A stretch of 24,495 nucleotides of DNA from Methylacidiphilum caldifontis (GTDB lineage: Bacteria > Verrucomicrobiota > Verrucomicrobiia > Methylacidiphilales > CAMAQI01): positions 1 to 24,495 of the forward strand of contig CAMAQI010000015.1 in the NCBI GenBank assembly GCA_945860255.1, in the 5' to 3' direction. Shown one piece after another: positions 1-5,418 of this stretch. The position numbers and the translations under genes were made by a program. The first letter of the stretch is position 1, and every line of letters begins with the position of its first letter. Below the pieces are notes generated by a model, which had not been told where the DNA came from, did not search any database, and saw only the letters and a program-made list of their open reading frames with translations.

Positions 1-255
1 CGTGGTATTATTCGCCGCAGGAACCGGAGTCTCTGGATCGAGCTTTAATTTACCGATTAAATCCGCTACAACGGCTGGAACATTACGAGGAATCACCCCC
101 AGTGAATCTCCGACATGATACGGAACCTGACCGGCGGTATCGACAACGATATGTCGAGTATCCTTTTCCGAACCGGCTTTATTGAGAAGACGGTTTTCCT
201 TGATCGAGGCCATGAACGGATTATTACGATTATAAACAGCAGGCGTTGCACTCAT
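1..255 (-). CDS. Sulfite reductase alpha (CysJ-like) flavoprotein, N-terminal part, cut by window edge
   Basis: This is the first 85 codons of a gene that continues beyond position 1. It starts at an ATG (complement of 253-255) with only a weak purine stretch (agaaag) upstream. The translation begins MSATPAVYNRNNPFMASIKE and continues with ENRLLNKAGSEKDTRH, then YHVGDSLGVIPRN. The pattern NPF..-ENR.LN..GS.KDTRH-..VGDSLGV.P.N is the start of the FAD-binding module of the CysJ / NADPH-cytochrome P450 reductase family, which passes electrons from NADPH through FAD. There is no flavodoxin (FMN) domain ahead of it. It would therefore be the short form with FAD and NAD(P) domains only, annotated in many genomes as 'sulfite reductase subunit alpha'. 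The real electron acceptor cannot be told from this fragment. The family call is fairly sure and the specific role is not. Confidence 0.75.
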   Translation of the reverse strand, partial: MSATPAVYNRNNPFMASIKENRLLNKAGSEKDTRHIVVDTAGQVPYHVGDSLGVIPRNVPAVVADLIGKLKLDPETPVPAANNTT

Positions 256-671
256 ATTTTCTACTTTCTGTTAAAATTAATGATTTTTTGCTAGAGCATG
301 ACATCGGAAAGTCAATCCCCACCTAAGAAAAGAAGCCAAGTTTTAAAGTCATTTTTAACCGCTTATCTTCACTTATCGACACTGATATTAATCCCCAACC
401 CAAAAACAGTGAAATTTCCGATCCGTTTTTCTTACTATTTTTCGCTAATCTCAAATTGGTTTTCCCCTGTTTTCAATGCCTTCCGCAGGTCCGCTGTAGT
501 CCTTGGACGAAAGAGGATAAAATCCGCGTCCATCCGTGTCCATCCGCGGTTTAAAATTGTTTTAGATGCCTTTTCCTTTGTGTCTTTGTGACTTAGTGTG
601 AGATTCTTTTATCCCCGCAACCCCCTCCACCGTTGACAGAGTCTCTCGGATGGAATAGCGTTTTTCTCCAC
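256..671. other. Intergenic spacer with dispersed repeat phrases
   Basis: I see no convincing gene in these 416 bases between the flavoprotein start and tRNA-Leu. The stretch carries short phrases that recur elsewhere in the window. The string 'gtccatccgtgtccatccgc' (about 527-547) resembles 'gtgttcatccgtggttgaaa' near 5383 and 'ccgtgtccttccgcggttaa' near 17280. An open frame across 298-591 exists only because it reads through these repeats. The promoters of the leftward flavoprotein gene and of tRNA-Leu must lie here, but I cannot place either one with confidence. Confidence 0.5.
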
Positions 672-752
672 GCGCTCGTGGCGAAATGGCAGACGCGCTA
701 GATTCAGGTTCTAGTGTCGCAAGACATGGAGGTTCAAGTCCTCTCGAGCGCA
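672..752 (+). tRNA. tRNA-Leu (anticodon CAG)
   Basis: The sequence folds as a class II tRNA. The acceptor stem is GCGCTCG (672-678) pairing with CGAGCGC (745-751), with discriminator A at 752. The anticodon stem CTAGA/TCTAG encloses the loop TTCAGGT, giving anticodon CAG. A variable arm TGTC-GCAA-GACA follows. The T arm is GGAGG-TTCAAGT-CCTCT with one G-U pair. The 3' CCA is not encoded. The anticodon arm and everything 3' of it, plus 18 bp of flank, is duplicated at 1686-1757, so this gene appears to serve as an insertion site. Confidence 0.95.
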
Positions 753-770
753 GTTTCAAACAAGCGAGAG
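699..770 (+). repeat. tRNA-Leu-derived direct repeat, copy 1 (att-like)
   Basis: These 72 bp run from the 5' strand of the anticodon stem of tRNA-Leu to 18 bp beyond its 3' end, finishing in 'caaacaagcgagag'. They match 1686-1757 at 68 of 72 positions with no gaps. The terminal CTCTCG (741-746) and CGAGAG (765-770) can pair across the 3' flank. Integrases of many islands use the 3' half of tRNA genes, and the insertion rebuilds the gene. This copy is the functional end of the tRNA. Confidence 0.8.
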
Positions 771-859
771 AATTAACCGCCAAAGGTCGCCAAAAACGCC
801 AAGGAAAGACTGTTTTAACCACTTATCTGCGCTGATTTTAGTGAGATTTCACTCGTTTT

Positions 860-1345
860 TCATTCTCCAGCCAATTCAAGAGCATAGTCGGTGATTTCTT
901 GTGAGAGGTAGAATCCAGCCTCGGATTCCAACTGTTCAAGAATCGGCCTGATTGCGGGGATCAGCTTCTTTGATTTGGCCTGTAAGAGGATGCCGATGCA
1001 ACCAGTTGTTTTGATCGAGAGTCGTCCAGCTTCGCCTCGTCCCAGAATCTCATCCATCAAAAGGAGATCCGCCTTCATTTCCATCGCCAGTGCAATAGCT
1101 GTGGCCTCTCCATCGTCTAAGTGCAGGCGGAGGAGTTGATAGTGATCCCTATTTTGGACGGGTTGGACCTTAATGAAGGCGGGAAAATTAAGATTCTTAA
1201 ACTTTGTGTTGTTTTGTCGAAGGAGTTCAAATTCGACCTCGACCTCCGATGGGATGTGAATTATCCCAAAAATATCTTCAAGTACTGTCGCCTGATTGAC
1301 TGTCAGCAGATTAACAAGCGGTGAGGTATTGCTGACGACGATCAT
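860..1345 (-). CDS. DUF3368 PIN-like toxin of a UPF0175/DUF3368 toxin-antitoxin pair
   Basis: This 161-residue protein has the DUF3368 PIN-fold pattern. It opens with IVVSNTSPLVNL, where Asn6 stands in the first acidic position, as is common in this family. Further acidic positions include the Glu36-Glu40 region, the LDDGEATAIA motif (Asp77, Asp78, Glu80) and Asp98 in LLLMDEILGR. PIN proteins are metal-dependent RNases, and members of this pair act as the toxin. The start ATG overlaps the stop of the upstream antitoxin by 4 bp (ATGA), so the two are probably translationally coupled. The pair lies on the opposite strand from tRNA-Leu, between the gene and its duplicated 3' half. The RNA target is unknown. 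Confidence 0.85.
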   Translation of the reverse strand: MIVVSNTSPLVNLLTVNQATVLEDIFGIIHIPSEVEVEFELLRQNNTKFKNLNFPAFIKVQPVQNRDHYQLLRLHLDDGEATAIALAMEMKADLLLMDEILGRGEAGRLSIKTTGCIGILLQAKSKKLIPAIRPILEQLESEAGFYLSQEITDYALELAGE

Positions 1346-1584
1346 CCGCAGAGGGTCTTCAAATTTTCGACATCCTGCTTTAAATCCTCAACCCCAAAGT
1401 TTATGGGAATAAGGCGGGAAGCGAGCAAATGCTGAAACTGGAGCCGATCCATCCCTGAAAACGTAGCCGCTTGGGCAAGGGTCATTCGCTGGGAACGGTA
1501 GAAATTAACAGAGGCCTCCACAAATATCTCTTTGGGAGAGATACGTGCCGAAGCCAGAATTTCATCGTTTACAGTCAGAGTCAT
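1342..1584 (-). CDS. UPF0175 family antitoxin
   Basis: This 80-residue protein matches the UPF0175 pattern. A short N-terminal strand comes first, then SPKEIFVEASVNFYRSQRM, then a helix-turn-helix-like stretch (LAQAATFSGMDRLQFQHLL, about residues 36-54). The typical ending RLIPINFGVEDLKQDVENL follows. In this family the N-terminal half supplies DNA binding and the C-terminal tail covers the toxin. It is the first gene of the pair and overlaps the toxin start by 4 bp. An imperfect palindrome just upstream (1600-1612) is a plausible autoregulatory operator. The family call is firm; repression of its own promoter is inferred from the family. Confidence 0.85.
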   Translation of the reverse strand: MTLTVNDEILASARISPKEIFVEASVNFYRSQRMTLAQAATFSGMDRLQFQHLLASRLIPINFGVEDLKQDVENLKTLCG

Positions 1585-1599
1585 GATTAAACCCTATCA

Positions 1600-1612
1600 C
1601 ATTGTCGCAATG
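1600..1612. promoter_or_regulatory. Possible operator of the UPF0175/DUF3368 pair
   Basis: CATTGTCGCAATG is a palindrome (CATTG/CAATG around TCG). It lies 16 bp before the antitoxin start, where an autoregulated TA operon would carry its operator. No clear -35/-10 pair could be assigned. Position and symmetry are the only support. Confidence 0.3.
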
Positions 1613-1685
1613 AATCAAGATATTGCACCTGATCGGGCCGCCCTTTTGGGTCCACTTTAAAAGTTAAATAAGCCAAAGAGAAAAA

Positions 1686-1757
1686 TAGATTCAGGTTCTA
1701 GTGTCGCAAGACATAGAGCTTCAATTCCTCTCGAGCGCAGCTTCAAACAAGCGAGAG
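1686..1757 (+). repeat. tRNA-Leu-derived direct repeat, copy 2
   Basis: This is a 72-bp partial duplication of 699-770 with four substitutions. Three fall in the T arm (ggaggttcaagt has become agagcttcaatt) and one in the 3' flank. No acceptor 5' strand or D arm precedes it, so it cannot be a functional tRNA. With copy 1 it brackets a 987-bp unit whose only genes are the UPF0175/DUF3368 pair, as expected of the far end (attR) of a small inserted element. Confidence 0.8.
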
Positions 1758-1775
1758 TTATCCACAACCATTGGA

Positions 1776-1835
1776 AATGCTCATTGCCTAGCGCAGGGGA
1801 ACGTGCCTTGTGGGGCGCAACTCCTCTCGAGCGCA
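1776..1835 (+). repeat. Diverged third copy of the tRNA-Leu 3' end
   Basis: 'ctcctctcgagcgca' (1821-1835) repeats the T-stem 3' strand, acceptor 3' strand and discriminator of tRNA-Leu. Upstream, 'cctagcgcagggg' and 'gggg-cgcaact-cctc' can be aligned with the anticodon arm and T arm, though with many changes. Similarity stops at the discriminator base. It lies 18 bp after copy 2. I read it as an older end left by an earlier insertion, but only the last 15-18 bp are beyond dispute. Confidence 0.5.
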
Positions 1836-1869
1836 TTTTAATTTTCTTCGTTCCTCGAAAATTAAAATG
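1834..1869. terminator. AT-rich perfect hairpin, possible bidirectional terminator
   Basis: CATTTTAATTTTC (1834-1846) and GAAAATTAAAATG (1857-1869) are perfect complements around a 10-base loop. The stem is AT-rich and no clean U-tract follows, so a terminator role is uncertain. Its position at the end of the third tRNA remnant and just before the PIN-toxin pair would also suit an element boundary. Confidence 0.35.
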
Positions 1870-1935
1870 GTATGAGAAAAAACAATTAAATTCCAGCCTC
1901 GACTTTTACTGCATTTTAACGTATCTTTCAGTACA

Positions 1936-2136
1936 ATGAGTACGCTTACTGAAATTGAAAATGCAGCAGAGTCGCTCCCTGTTAATGAGAAGCAGGAGTT
2001 GATGCTTTTTTTGCTCACACGTCTTCGGCGTGATGGCTGGAAACTTCCAGCAGTACGCGACATTCCGAAAGAGCGCATTGAAAAGTGGATTGCCGATGAT
2101 GAGGCTGGCTATCAGGATTTTTTGACGAGAGCGTGA
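1936..2136 (+). CDS. VapB-like antitoxin of a PIN toxin pair
   Basis: This 66-residue protein begins with an amphipathic helical part (TEIENAAESLPVNEKQELML). A tail typical of small antitoxins follows, with IPKERIEKWIADDEAGYQDF near the end. The tail is the likely toxin-binding segment. I cannot name the exact antitoxin family with certainty, and the main support is context. The stop codon overlaps the GTG start of a PIN-domain protein by 4 bp (GTGA), the usual arrangement of a type II pair. No good ribosome binding site is seen before the ATG. Confidence 0.75.
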   Translation: MSTLTEIENAAESLPVNEKQELMLFLLTRLRRDGWKLPAVRDIPKERIEKWIADDEAGYQDFLTRA

Positions 2137-2564
2137 AACTTTTCCTCGACACAAGTGTTCTTTTGTCAGCATGTAACTCTCAGACGGGGGCATCGAGCGT
2201 GCTTTTTGATTTAGCAGAAACAAATGATTGGGAGTTAATCGCGAGTCCTTGGGTGGTTACGGAAGTCACACGCAATCTCATCAAGTTTCCACCATCAGCA
2301 GAATTACAATGGAAGGAGCTTTTCTTTAAATTGATGCTAACGAAGGACGTAGTAAGCCTCAATCAGCCCGTGGTTTTTTCTGTGACAAAAGATCGTCCTG
2401 TTTTGATTTCAGCTCTGGCGTCAGCGGATGTTCTTTTGACTTTAGATCGAGAAGATTTTATGGCTTTGTTGGGAAATGACTTCTACGGAATGGCAATCCT
2501 CTTGCCCTCTGAATTTTTGAAAAGAGAACGGACTGCAGGTCGTCTAAAAAATCCAACCATTTGA
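2133..2564 (+). CDS. PIN-domain toxin (VapC-like RNase)
   Basis: This is a 143-residue PIN-domain protein. The acidic metal-binding positions expected of the fold are present: Asp6 in KLFLDTSVLLSA, Glu44 in WVVTEVTRN, Asp87 in KDRPVL, and Asp99/Asp105 in ASADVLLTLDRED. The 'KD.PVL..AL...AD.L.T.D..D' layout is that of PIN_3 (PF13470)/COG1569-type proteins rather than classical VapC. It would cleave RNA when freed from its antitoxin. The GTG start at 2133 is fixed by overlap with the antitoxin stop codon. The active site looks intact, so the toxin is probably functional. The RNA target is unknown. Confidence 0.85.
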   Translation: MKLFLDTSVLLSACNSQTGASSVLFDLAETNDWELIASPWVVTEVTRNLIKFPPSAELQWKELFFKLMLTKDVVSLNQPVVFSVTKDRPVLISALASADVLLTLDREDFMALLGNDFYGMAILLPSEFLKRERTAGRLKNPTI

Positions 2565-2629
2565 ATTCCGTCCGTAAATAATTTACCCTCTCCTCAAAAA
2601 AGGCTAATATTTGCTGAAGTTTCAATAAA

Positions 2630-2935
2630 TCATTCTTGAGAGAAAGACATTAATCCTAACCCTATTACAAAAAGTCCTATTGAAAGACCGAAGAGGACAA
2701 GCAGAGGAAACAATGGTGAAGATCGATTTTTGAGTCCTTCTTTGGTGGCTTGAAGCAAATTAAGAAAACTCCCAATAATACCACCAAGAAAAAATAAATC
2801 GAAGACTTGCGGTATCGTAAGCTTATCACCATCATTCTTATTCGGCATGCAAGCGAGCGCCAGCACACTTCCAAATAGAAAAAGTCCACCAAATGAGGCT
2901 ATTATCAGACCTGTAGTATGCATAGATATTTTCAA
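2630..2935 (-). CDS. Small hypothetical membrane protein
   Basis: I do not recognise a family. The 101-residue product has three hydrophobic stretches that could each span the membrane: about residues 8-29, 43-63 and 74-97. A charged loop (PNKNDGDK) lies between the first two and a basic loop (TKEGLKNRS) between the last two. The longest frame starts at TTG (2935). An in-frame ATG at 2923 is the safer start and gives 97 residues. Neither has a clear ribosome binding site. It lies between the PIN and ParDE pairs, on the opposite strand, within the accessory region. Hydrophobic periodicity argues that it is a real gene, but no homology was recognised. Confidence 0.55.
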   Translation of the reverse strand: MKISMHTTGLIIASFGGLFLFGSVLALACMPNKNDGDKLTIPQVFDLFFLGGIIGSFLNLLQATKEGLKNRSSPLFPLLVLFGLSIGLFVIGLGLMSFSQE

Positions 2936-3103
2936 ATATCATATATTCAAATCGCAATAACTTAAATTTCTAAATGAACATACAGAAAGCCCACCCCAAA
3001 GATAAAATGAATAACGGCACCTTCAATCCGCCCAAATTTTACTGACAATTGACCTCTTACCTATGAGAAAGAATATTATTTGTACTTAAAATCGAGCCTC
3101 TAT

Positions 3104-3132
3104 TTGACAATCTTTGCTATTCTTTGTAAATT
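3104..3132 (+). promoter_or_regulatory. Sigma-70-type promoter of the ParD/ParE pair
   Basis: A perfect -35 box TTGACA (3104-3109) is followed after 17 bp by TAAATT (3127-3132), a four-of-six match to TATAAT. It sits directly before the ParD start codon at 3139, so the transcript would have a very short leader or be nearly leaderless. 'tttgctattctttgt' between the boxes offers room for ParD binding, but no clear palindrome is seen. Confidence 0.6.
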
Positions 3133-3138
3133 TGATCA

Positions 3139-3378
3139 ATGAACATCTCCCTGACTCCTGAACTAGAAAAAGCCGTTAAGGACAAAGTGAACTCAGGACA
3201 TTATAACAATGTGAGTGAAGTCATCCGTGAATCACTCAGGATCTCCCTCCGAAGTGAACAAGAAAATCAATGGCTCAACCGCGAAGCGGCTATCGGATAT
3301 GCTCAATTGGAATCTAATGAGGTCACTCGCGTCAGTTCTTTAAACTCATTCAAAGCTTTAGTTCGCAAAAAAGCGTGA
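3139..3378 (+). CDS. ParD-family antitoxin (ribbon-helix-helix)
   Basis: This 79-residue protein begins MNISLTPELEKAVKDKVNSG and continues HYNNVSEVIRESLR. That is the ribbon-helix-helix pattern of the CC2985/ParD family: a DNA-contacting strand, helix A, then a 'G.Y.N.SEV.R..LR' helix B (about residues 20-35). The C-terminal half is the flexible toxin-binding region. ParD dimers bind the operon promoter and neutralise ParE. Its stop overlaps the toxin's GTG start by 4 bp. A strong promoter lies 7-35 bp upstream. Confidence 0.9.
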   Translation: MNISLTPELEKAVKDKVNSGHYNNVSEVIRESLRISLRSEQENQWLNREAAIGYAQLESNEVTRVSSLNSFKALVRKKA

Positions 3379-3668
3379 AACTTGATCTCACTCCCGCCGC
3401 AATCGAAGACTTGCGTGCAATTTCTCAATACACATTCGATCAATGGGGGCCTCGTCACGAAGAAAGCTATTTGAATGAAATTTGGGAGAAATTGGAATTC
3501 ATTCGATCAAACCCCACGAAGTTTCGATTTCGTCATGATCTTTTCCCTCAATGTCAAATCGCATCGCAAGGCAAACATGTGATTCTATTTCGAATGCAAA
3601 AGGAGGTGATCCAAGTCGCACGAGTGTTGCATAGTTCAATGGATTTTAAACGTCATCTGCCTGATTAA
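3375..3668 (+). CDS. ParE/RelE-family toxin
   Basis: This is a 97-residue RelE/ParE-fold toxin, the usual length. It begins with LTPAAIEDLRAISQYT, has the helix WGPRHEESYLNEIWEKLEFI, and ends with the hallmark strand and motif VARVLHSSMDFKRHLP. ParE toxins of this subgroup generally poison DNA gyrase, while RelE relatives cut mRNA. The sequence alone does not settle the target, but the pairing with ParD favours the gyrase type. Translation starts at GTG 3375, which overlaps the antitoxin stop, so the two are coupled. Nothing suggests inactivation. Confidence 0.9.
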   Translation: MKLDLTPAAIEDLRAISQYTFDQWGPRHEESYLNEIWEKLEFIRSNPTKFRFRHDLFPQCQIASQGKHVILFRMQKEVIQVARVLHSSMDFKRHLPD

Positions 3669-4041
3669 TAGACTAGTCCTTAAAGCTTATAATCTAAAGT
3701 AATTTCTTCACGCCAACAATCCCAACGCCAACAATTACGAACAAAATAATGAATATTTTTAAAAGTGGCTTCATTTTTATGCTGAACAGTTTGACCGATT
3801 CTAATTTGTGACTCTGACCTTCCGGCTAAAATGAGTAAAGAAGAATACCTACAGGCTCCCTTTTTTCATTTATCCTTAAACACCGCTGAGTCATTTCACT
3901 GCCATTTTTAGGTTCATAAAAGGGAAATAATTAGAAATTTCTTAAAATAAATATTTCACAACTAACTCTCGTTGTTTTAAATAGAGATATTTTTACTTAA
4001 TTTTCTTCTCGCTATTTTATCGATCATTGTTATAAAAAGTC
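3669..4041. other. AT-rich spacer between ParDE and the fliS unit
   Basis: Apart from the 26-residue candidate frame at 3694-3774, I see no gene in these 373 bases. The right half is strongly AT-rich ('aaataaatatttcac' near 3945-3959). It must contain the promoter of the fliS unit. A 'tataaa' box ends about 6 bp before the first start codon, but no matching -35 box and no flagellar-type (sigma-28 or sigma-54) site was found. Confidence 0.45.
3694..3774 (-). CDS. Possible 26-residue single-span membrane peptide
   Basis: A short frame starts at ATG (complement of 3772-3774). It encodes MKPLLKIFIILFVIVGVGIV followed by GVKKLL: a lysine-capped hydrophobic segment long enough for one membrane span. 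This layout resembles small membrane peptides, including type I toxins. No ribosome binding site is evident and the region is AT-rich, so chance is a real alternative. Confidence 0.3.
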   Translation of the reverse strand: MKPLLKIFIILFVIVGVGIVGVKKLL

Positions 4042-4647
4042 ATGCTTAAAGTCACCATTGATTCTGTACCGGTACAATTAGAGGTTCCAGAAGGAGCCTC
4101 TTTTGCTCAGATTTGTGCAGCGGCAATGAAAATCCTCCTCGTTGATAATCGTGCAATCTCCGAATGTAAGCTCGACGGAAAAGTCGTTGTTGAGCCAGAT
4201 AAAGTCGACTCTTTGCTTTCGACCTTTACGACTCTCGAAATTCTCTCACGCCCGCTCAAAGAGATTTTAATCTCAACCCTCCAACAGCATATTCTTGAAC
4301 TCAAACAGCTTGAGCAACTTACCGAGCAACTGGTTACGGATTGCCTCCTTGCAGAGCCCCAAGAGATTGTCGATCAATGGTCCAACATCTGCAACATCAC
4401 TAAAAAGAAGCTCTCGATTATTCCGACCTTAGCCCCGATTCTTGATGAAAAGCAGCTCGAAGCGCAAATGGAGCCGCTCTTTAAAGATTTAAATTCCATT
4501 ATGACCTCGGCCTCAACCTCCTTCTCTACGGCGGATGTTGTCTCCTTTTCTGATATTCTTGAAAATAACTTTCAGCCCTGGATCCAAAAGTTTCGTTCTA
4601 TAATTCAAACCGCACAAACGGAAGTCGAAAAACTCAAAACGGCATAA
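4042..4647 (+). CDS. Unknown protein paired with FliS
   Basis: I do not recognise this 201-residue protein. The first 70 residues alternate strand-like and helical segments: LKVTIDSVPVQLEVPEGASF, then a helix, then KLDGKVVVEPDKVDSLLSTF and TTLEIL. That order is suggestive of a small beta-grasp-like domain. Residues from about 72 onward look all-helical, rich in Leu, Gln and Glu, with FSDILENNFQPWIQKF near the end. There is no signal peptide or membrane span. Its stop is 4 bp before the fliS start, so the two are almost certainly co-transcribed. A helical flagellar accessory or export-chaperone partner is a reasonable guess from context only. Confidence 0.75.
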   Translation: MLKVTIDSVPVQLEVPEGASFAQICAAAMKILLVDNRAISECKLDGKVVVEPDKVDSLLSTFTTLEILSRPLKEILISTLQQHILELKQLEQLTEQLVTDCLLAEPQEIVDQWSNICNITKKKLSIIPTLAPILDEKQLEAQMEPLFKDLNSIMTSASTSFSTADVVSFSDILENNFQPWIQKFRSIIQTAQTEVEKLKTA

Positions 4648-4651
4648 ATCT

Positions 4652-5047
4652 ATGGACCCAAAATCAGCCTACCTCAAGGGACAAATTGAAACCTCTTCCC
4701 CAGCTCAGCAGGTGGTGATGCTTTATGATGGCCTGATTCGCTTTTGTAACGAAGCCAAGTCCCATCTCTCAGGAGAAAACGGAGATCAACTCGAAGCTGG
4801 GGCAAATGCCGTTAAACGTGCGACCGATATCTTAACTGAACTCAATAGCGCTCTCAAGCATGAGGTCTTTCCTGAACTCTGCACTCAACTGAGCAATCTC
4901 TATCTTTTTTTCACTGAACAACTTTCTCAATCCGTTCGTGACAACTCTGCGAAACCGATTCAAGAGATCCTCCCGATGATCGAGAATCTTCGTGATTCTT
5001 GGCAAAAAGCGGAAGATCAATTCCAAGCGACGAACAAGGGCGAATAG
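4652..5047 (+). CDS. fliS: Flagellar export chaperone FliS
   Basis: FliS binds the C-terminus of flagellin in the cytoplasm and keeps it unpolymerised until the flagellar type III apparatus exports it. The 131-residue product has the family length and its pattern: YLKGQIETSSPAQQVVMLYD followed by GLIRFCNEA (residues about 7-35), then a four-helix layout with ALKHEVFPELCTQLSNLYLF and a C-terminal helix containing LRDSWQKAEDQF. The usual neighbour fliD is not in the window. Instead an unknown gene precedes it by 4 bp. The ATG at 4652 is well placed, but no strong ribosome binding site is visible, so translation may be coupled to the upstream gene. Confidence 0.92.
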   Translation: MDPKSAYLKGQIETSSPAQQVVMLYDGLIRFCNEAKSHLSGENGDQLEAGANAVKRATDILTELNSALKHEVFPELCTQLSNLYLFFTEQLSQSVRDNSAKPIQEILPMIENLRDSWQKAEDQFQATNKGE

Positions 5048-5140
5048 CCATTTCCCGATTCGAGCCGATTCACCGGATGGGCTCGCTCTTATTCTGATTC
5101 CATTTCTTGCTTTGAACCGTAAAAAAAAAAGACACTTTTC

Positions 5141-5266
5141 TCACGCAAAGTCGCAAAGTTGCCCAAGATTCCTCCCGAAAGGCAAATGAGTTTGTCGTTA
5201 AGCTATTTGTATTATTTTTTAATTTCCTACGGGGAGAACCTTGGGAAGCTTTGCGGCTTCGCGTGA
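5141..5266. repeat. Palindromic intergenic element A
   Basis: The left arm 'tcacgcaaagtcgcaaag' with 'ttgcccaagattcctcc' is matched in inverted orientation by 'ggagaaccttgggaagcttt' and 'gcggcttcgcgtga' at the right end. The 35-bp arms are imperfect. The unit is 126 bp and could fold into a long hairpin. It lies downstream of both fliS and ubiD. No coding capacity. It resembles a small non-autonomous inverted-repeat element. Confidence 0.65.
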
Positions 5267-5304
5267 AAATTTTTTAAATTGTATTTTCTTAAGTTGACGC
5301 ACGT

Positions 5305-5360
5305 GCGAAGCATTTCGGGACTGATTTCCCTATTTTAAAATCTCTTTGTTTTTTGGTTCT
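5305..5360. repeat. 56-bp dispersed motif, copy 1
   Basis: These 56 bp match 7080-7135 at 47 positions without gaps, with an identical core 'tttccctattttaaaat'. Both copies lie at the 3' side of a leftward gene (ubiD here, the debranching enzyme there). In both cases a palindromic element lies 20-40 bp further downstream of the gene. Confidence 0.7.
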
Positions 5361-5418
5361 ATTGAATGAATTGGATTAAATCTGTGTTCATCCGTGGTTG
5401 AAAACGGTGAAGAAGATT

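Larger units (their letters stand above)
1585..1935. other. Spacer between TA pairs 1 and 2, holding decayed tRNA-Leu ends
   Basis: No gene is visible in these 351 bases. They contain, in order: the putative operator and promoter of the leftward TA pair, the second 72-bp tRNA-Leu repeat (1686-1757), a more decayed third copy of the tRNA 3' end (1776-1835), a 13-bp perfect inverted repeat (1834-1869), and the upstream region of the rightward PIN-toxin pair. Confidence 0.6.
5048..5418. other. Repeat-filled spacer between fliS and ubiD (convergent genes)
   Basis: No gene is seen here. The space between the two gene ends holds a palindromic element (5141-5266) and a 56-bp motif (5305-5360). Between them, 'aagttgacgcacgtgcg' (5291-5307) belongs to the same family as the inverted copies at 23055-23082 and 23300-23327. 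At the right end, 'gtgttcatccgtggttgaaa' is another dispersed phrase. Confidence 0.5.

Noticed and set aside
298..591. 97-codon open frame on the plus strand
   Set aside because: It runs through dispersed repeat phrases (the part SIRVHPRF comes from 'catccgtgtccatccgcgg'), has no ribosome binding site and no protein-like pattern.
562..822. 86-codon minus-strand frame over tRNA-Leu
   Set aside because: It overlaps the tRNA gene antisense and reads repeat sequence on both sides.
1686..1757. A second functional tRNA-Leu
   Set aside because: No acceptor 5' strand or D arm precedes the segment and the T arm has three changes. It is a partial duplication.
699..1757. A CRISPR array or integron attC array
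   Set aside because: Only two good copies exist, 987 bp apart, without regular spacers. They are derived from the tRNA and lack the R/L core sites of attC.
1788..2223. Two minus-strand frames opposite the VapB-like/PIN pair
   Set aside because: They are shadows of well-supported plus-strand TA genes with overlapping stop/start and conserved PIN residues.
5141..5266. Riboswitch or other structured RNA
   Set aside because: The structure is one long imperfect hairpin between convergent gene ends, with no multi-branch core or conserved motif, so a repeat element is the simpler reading.
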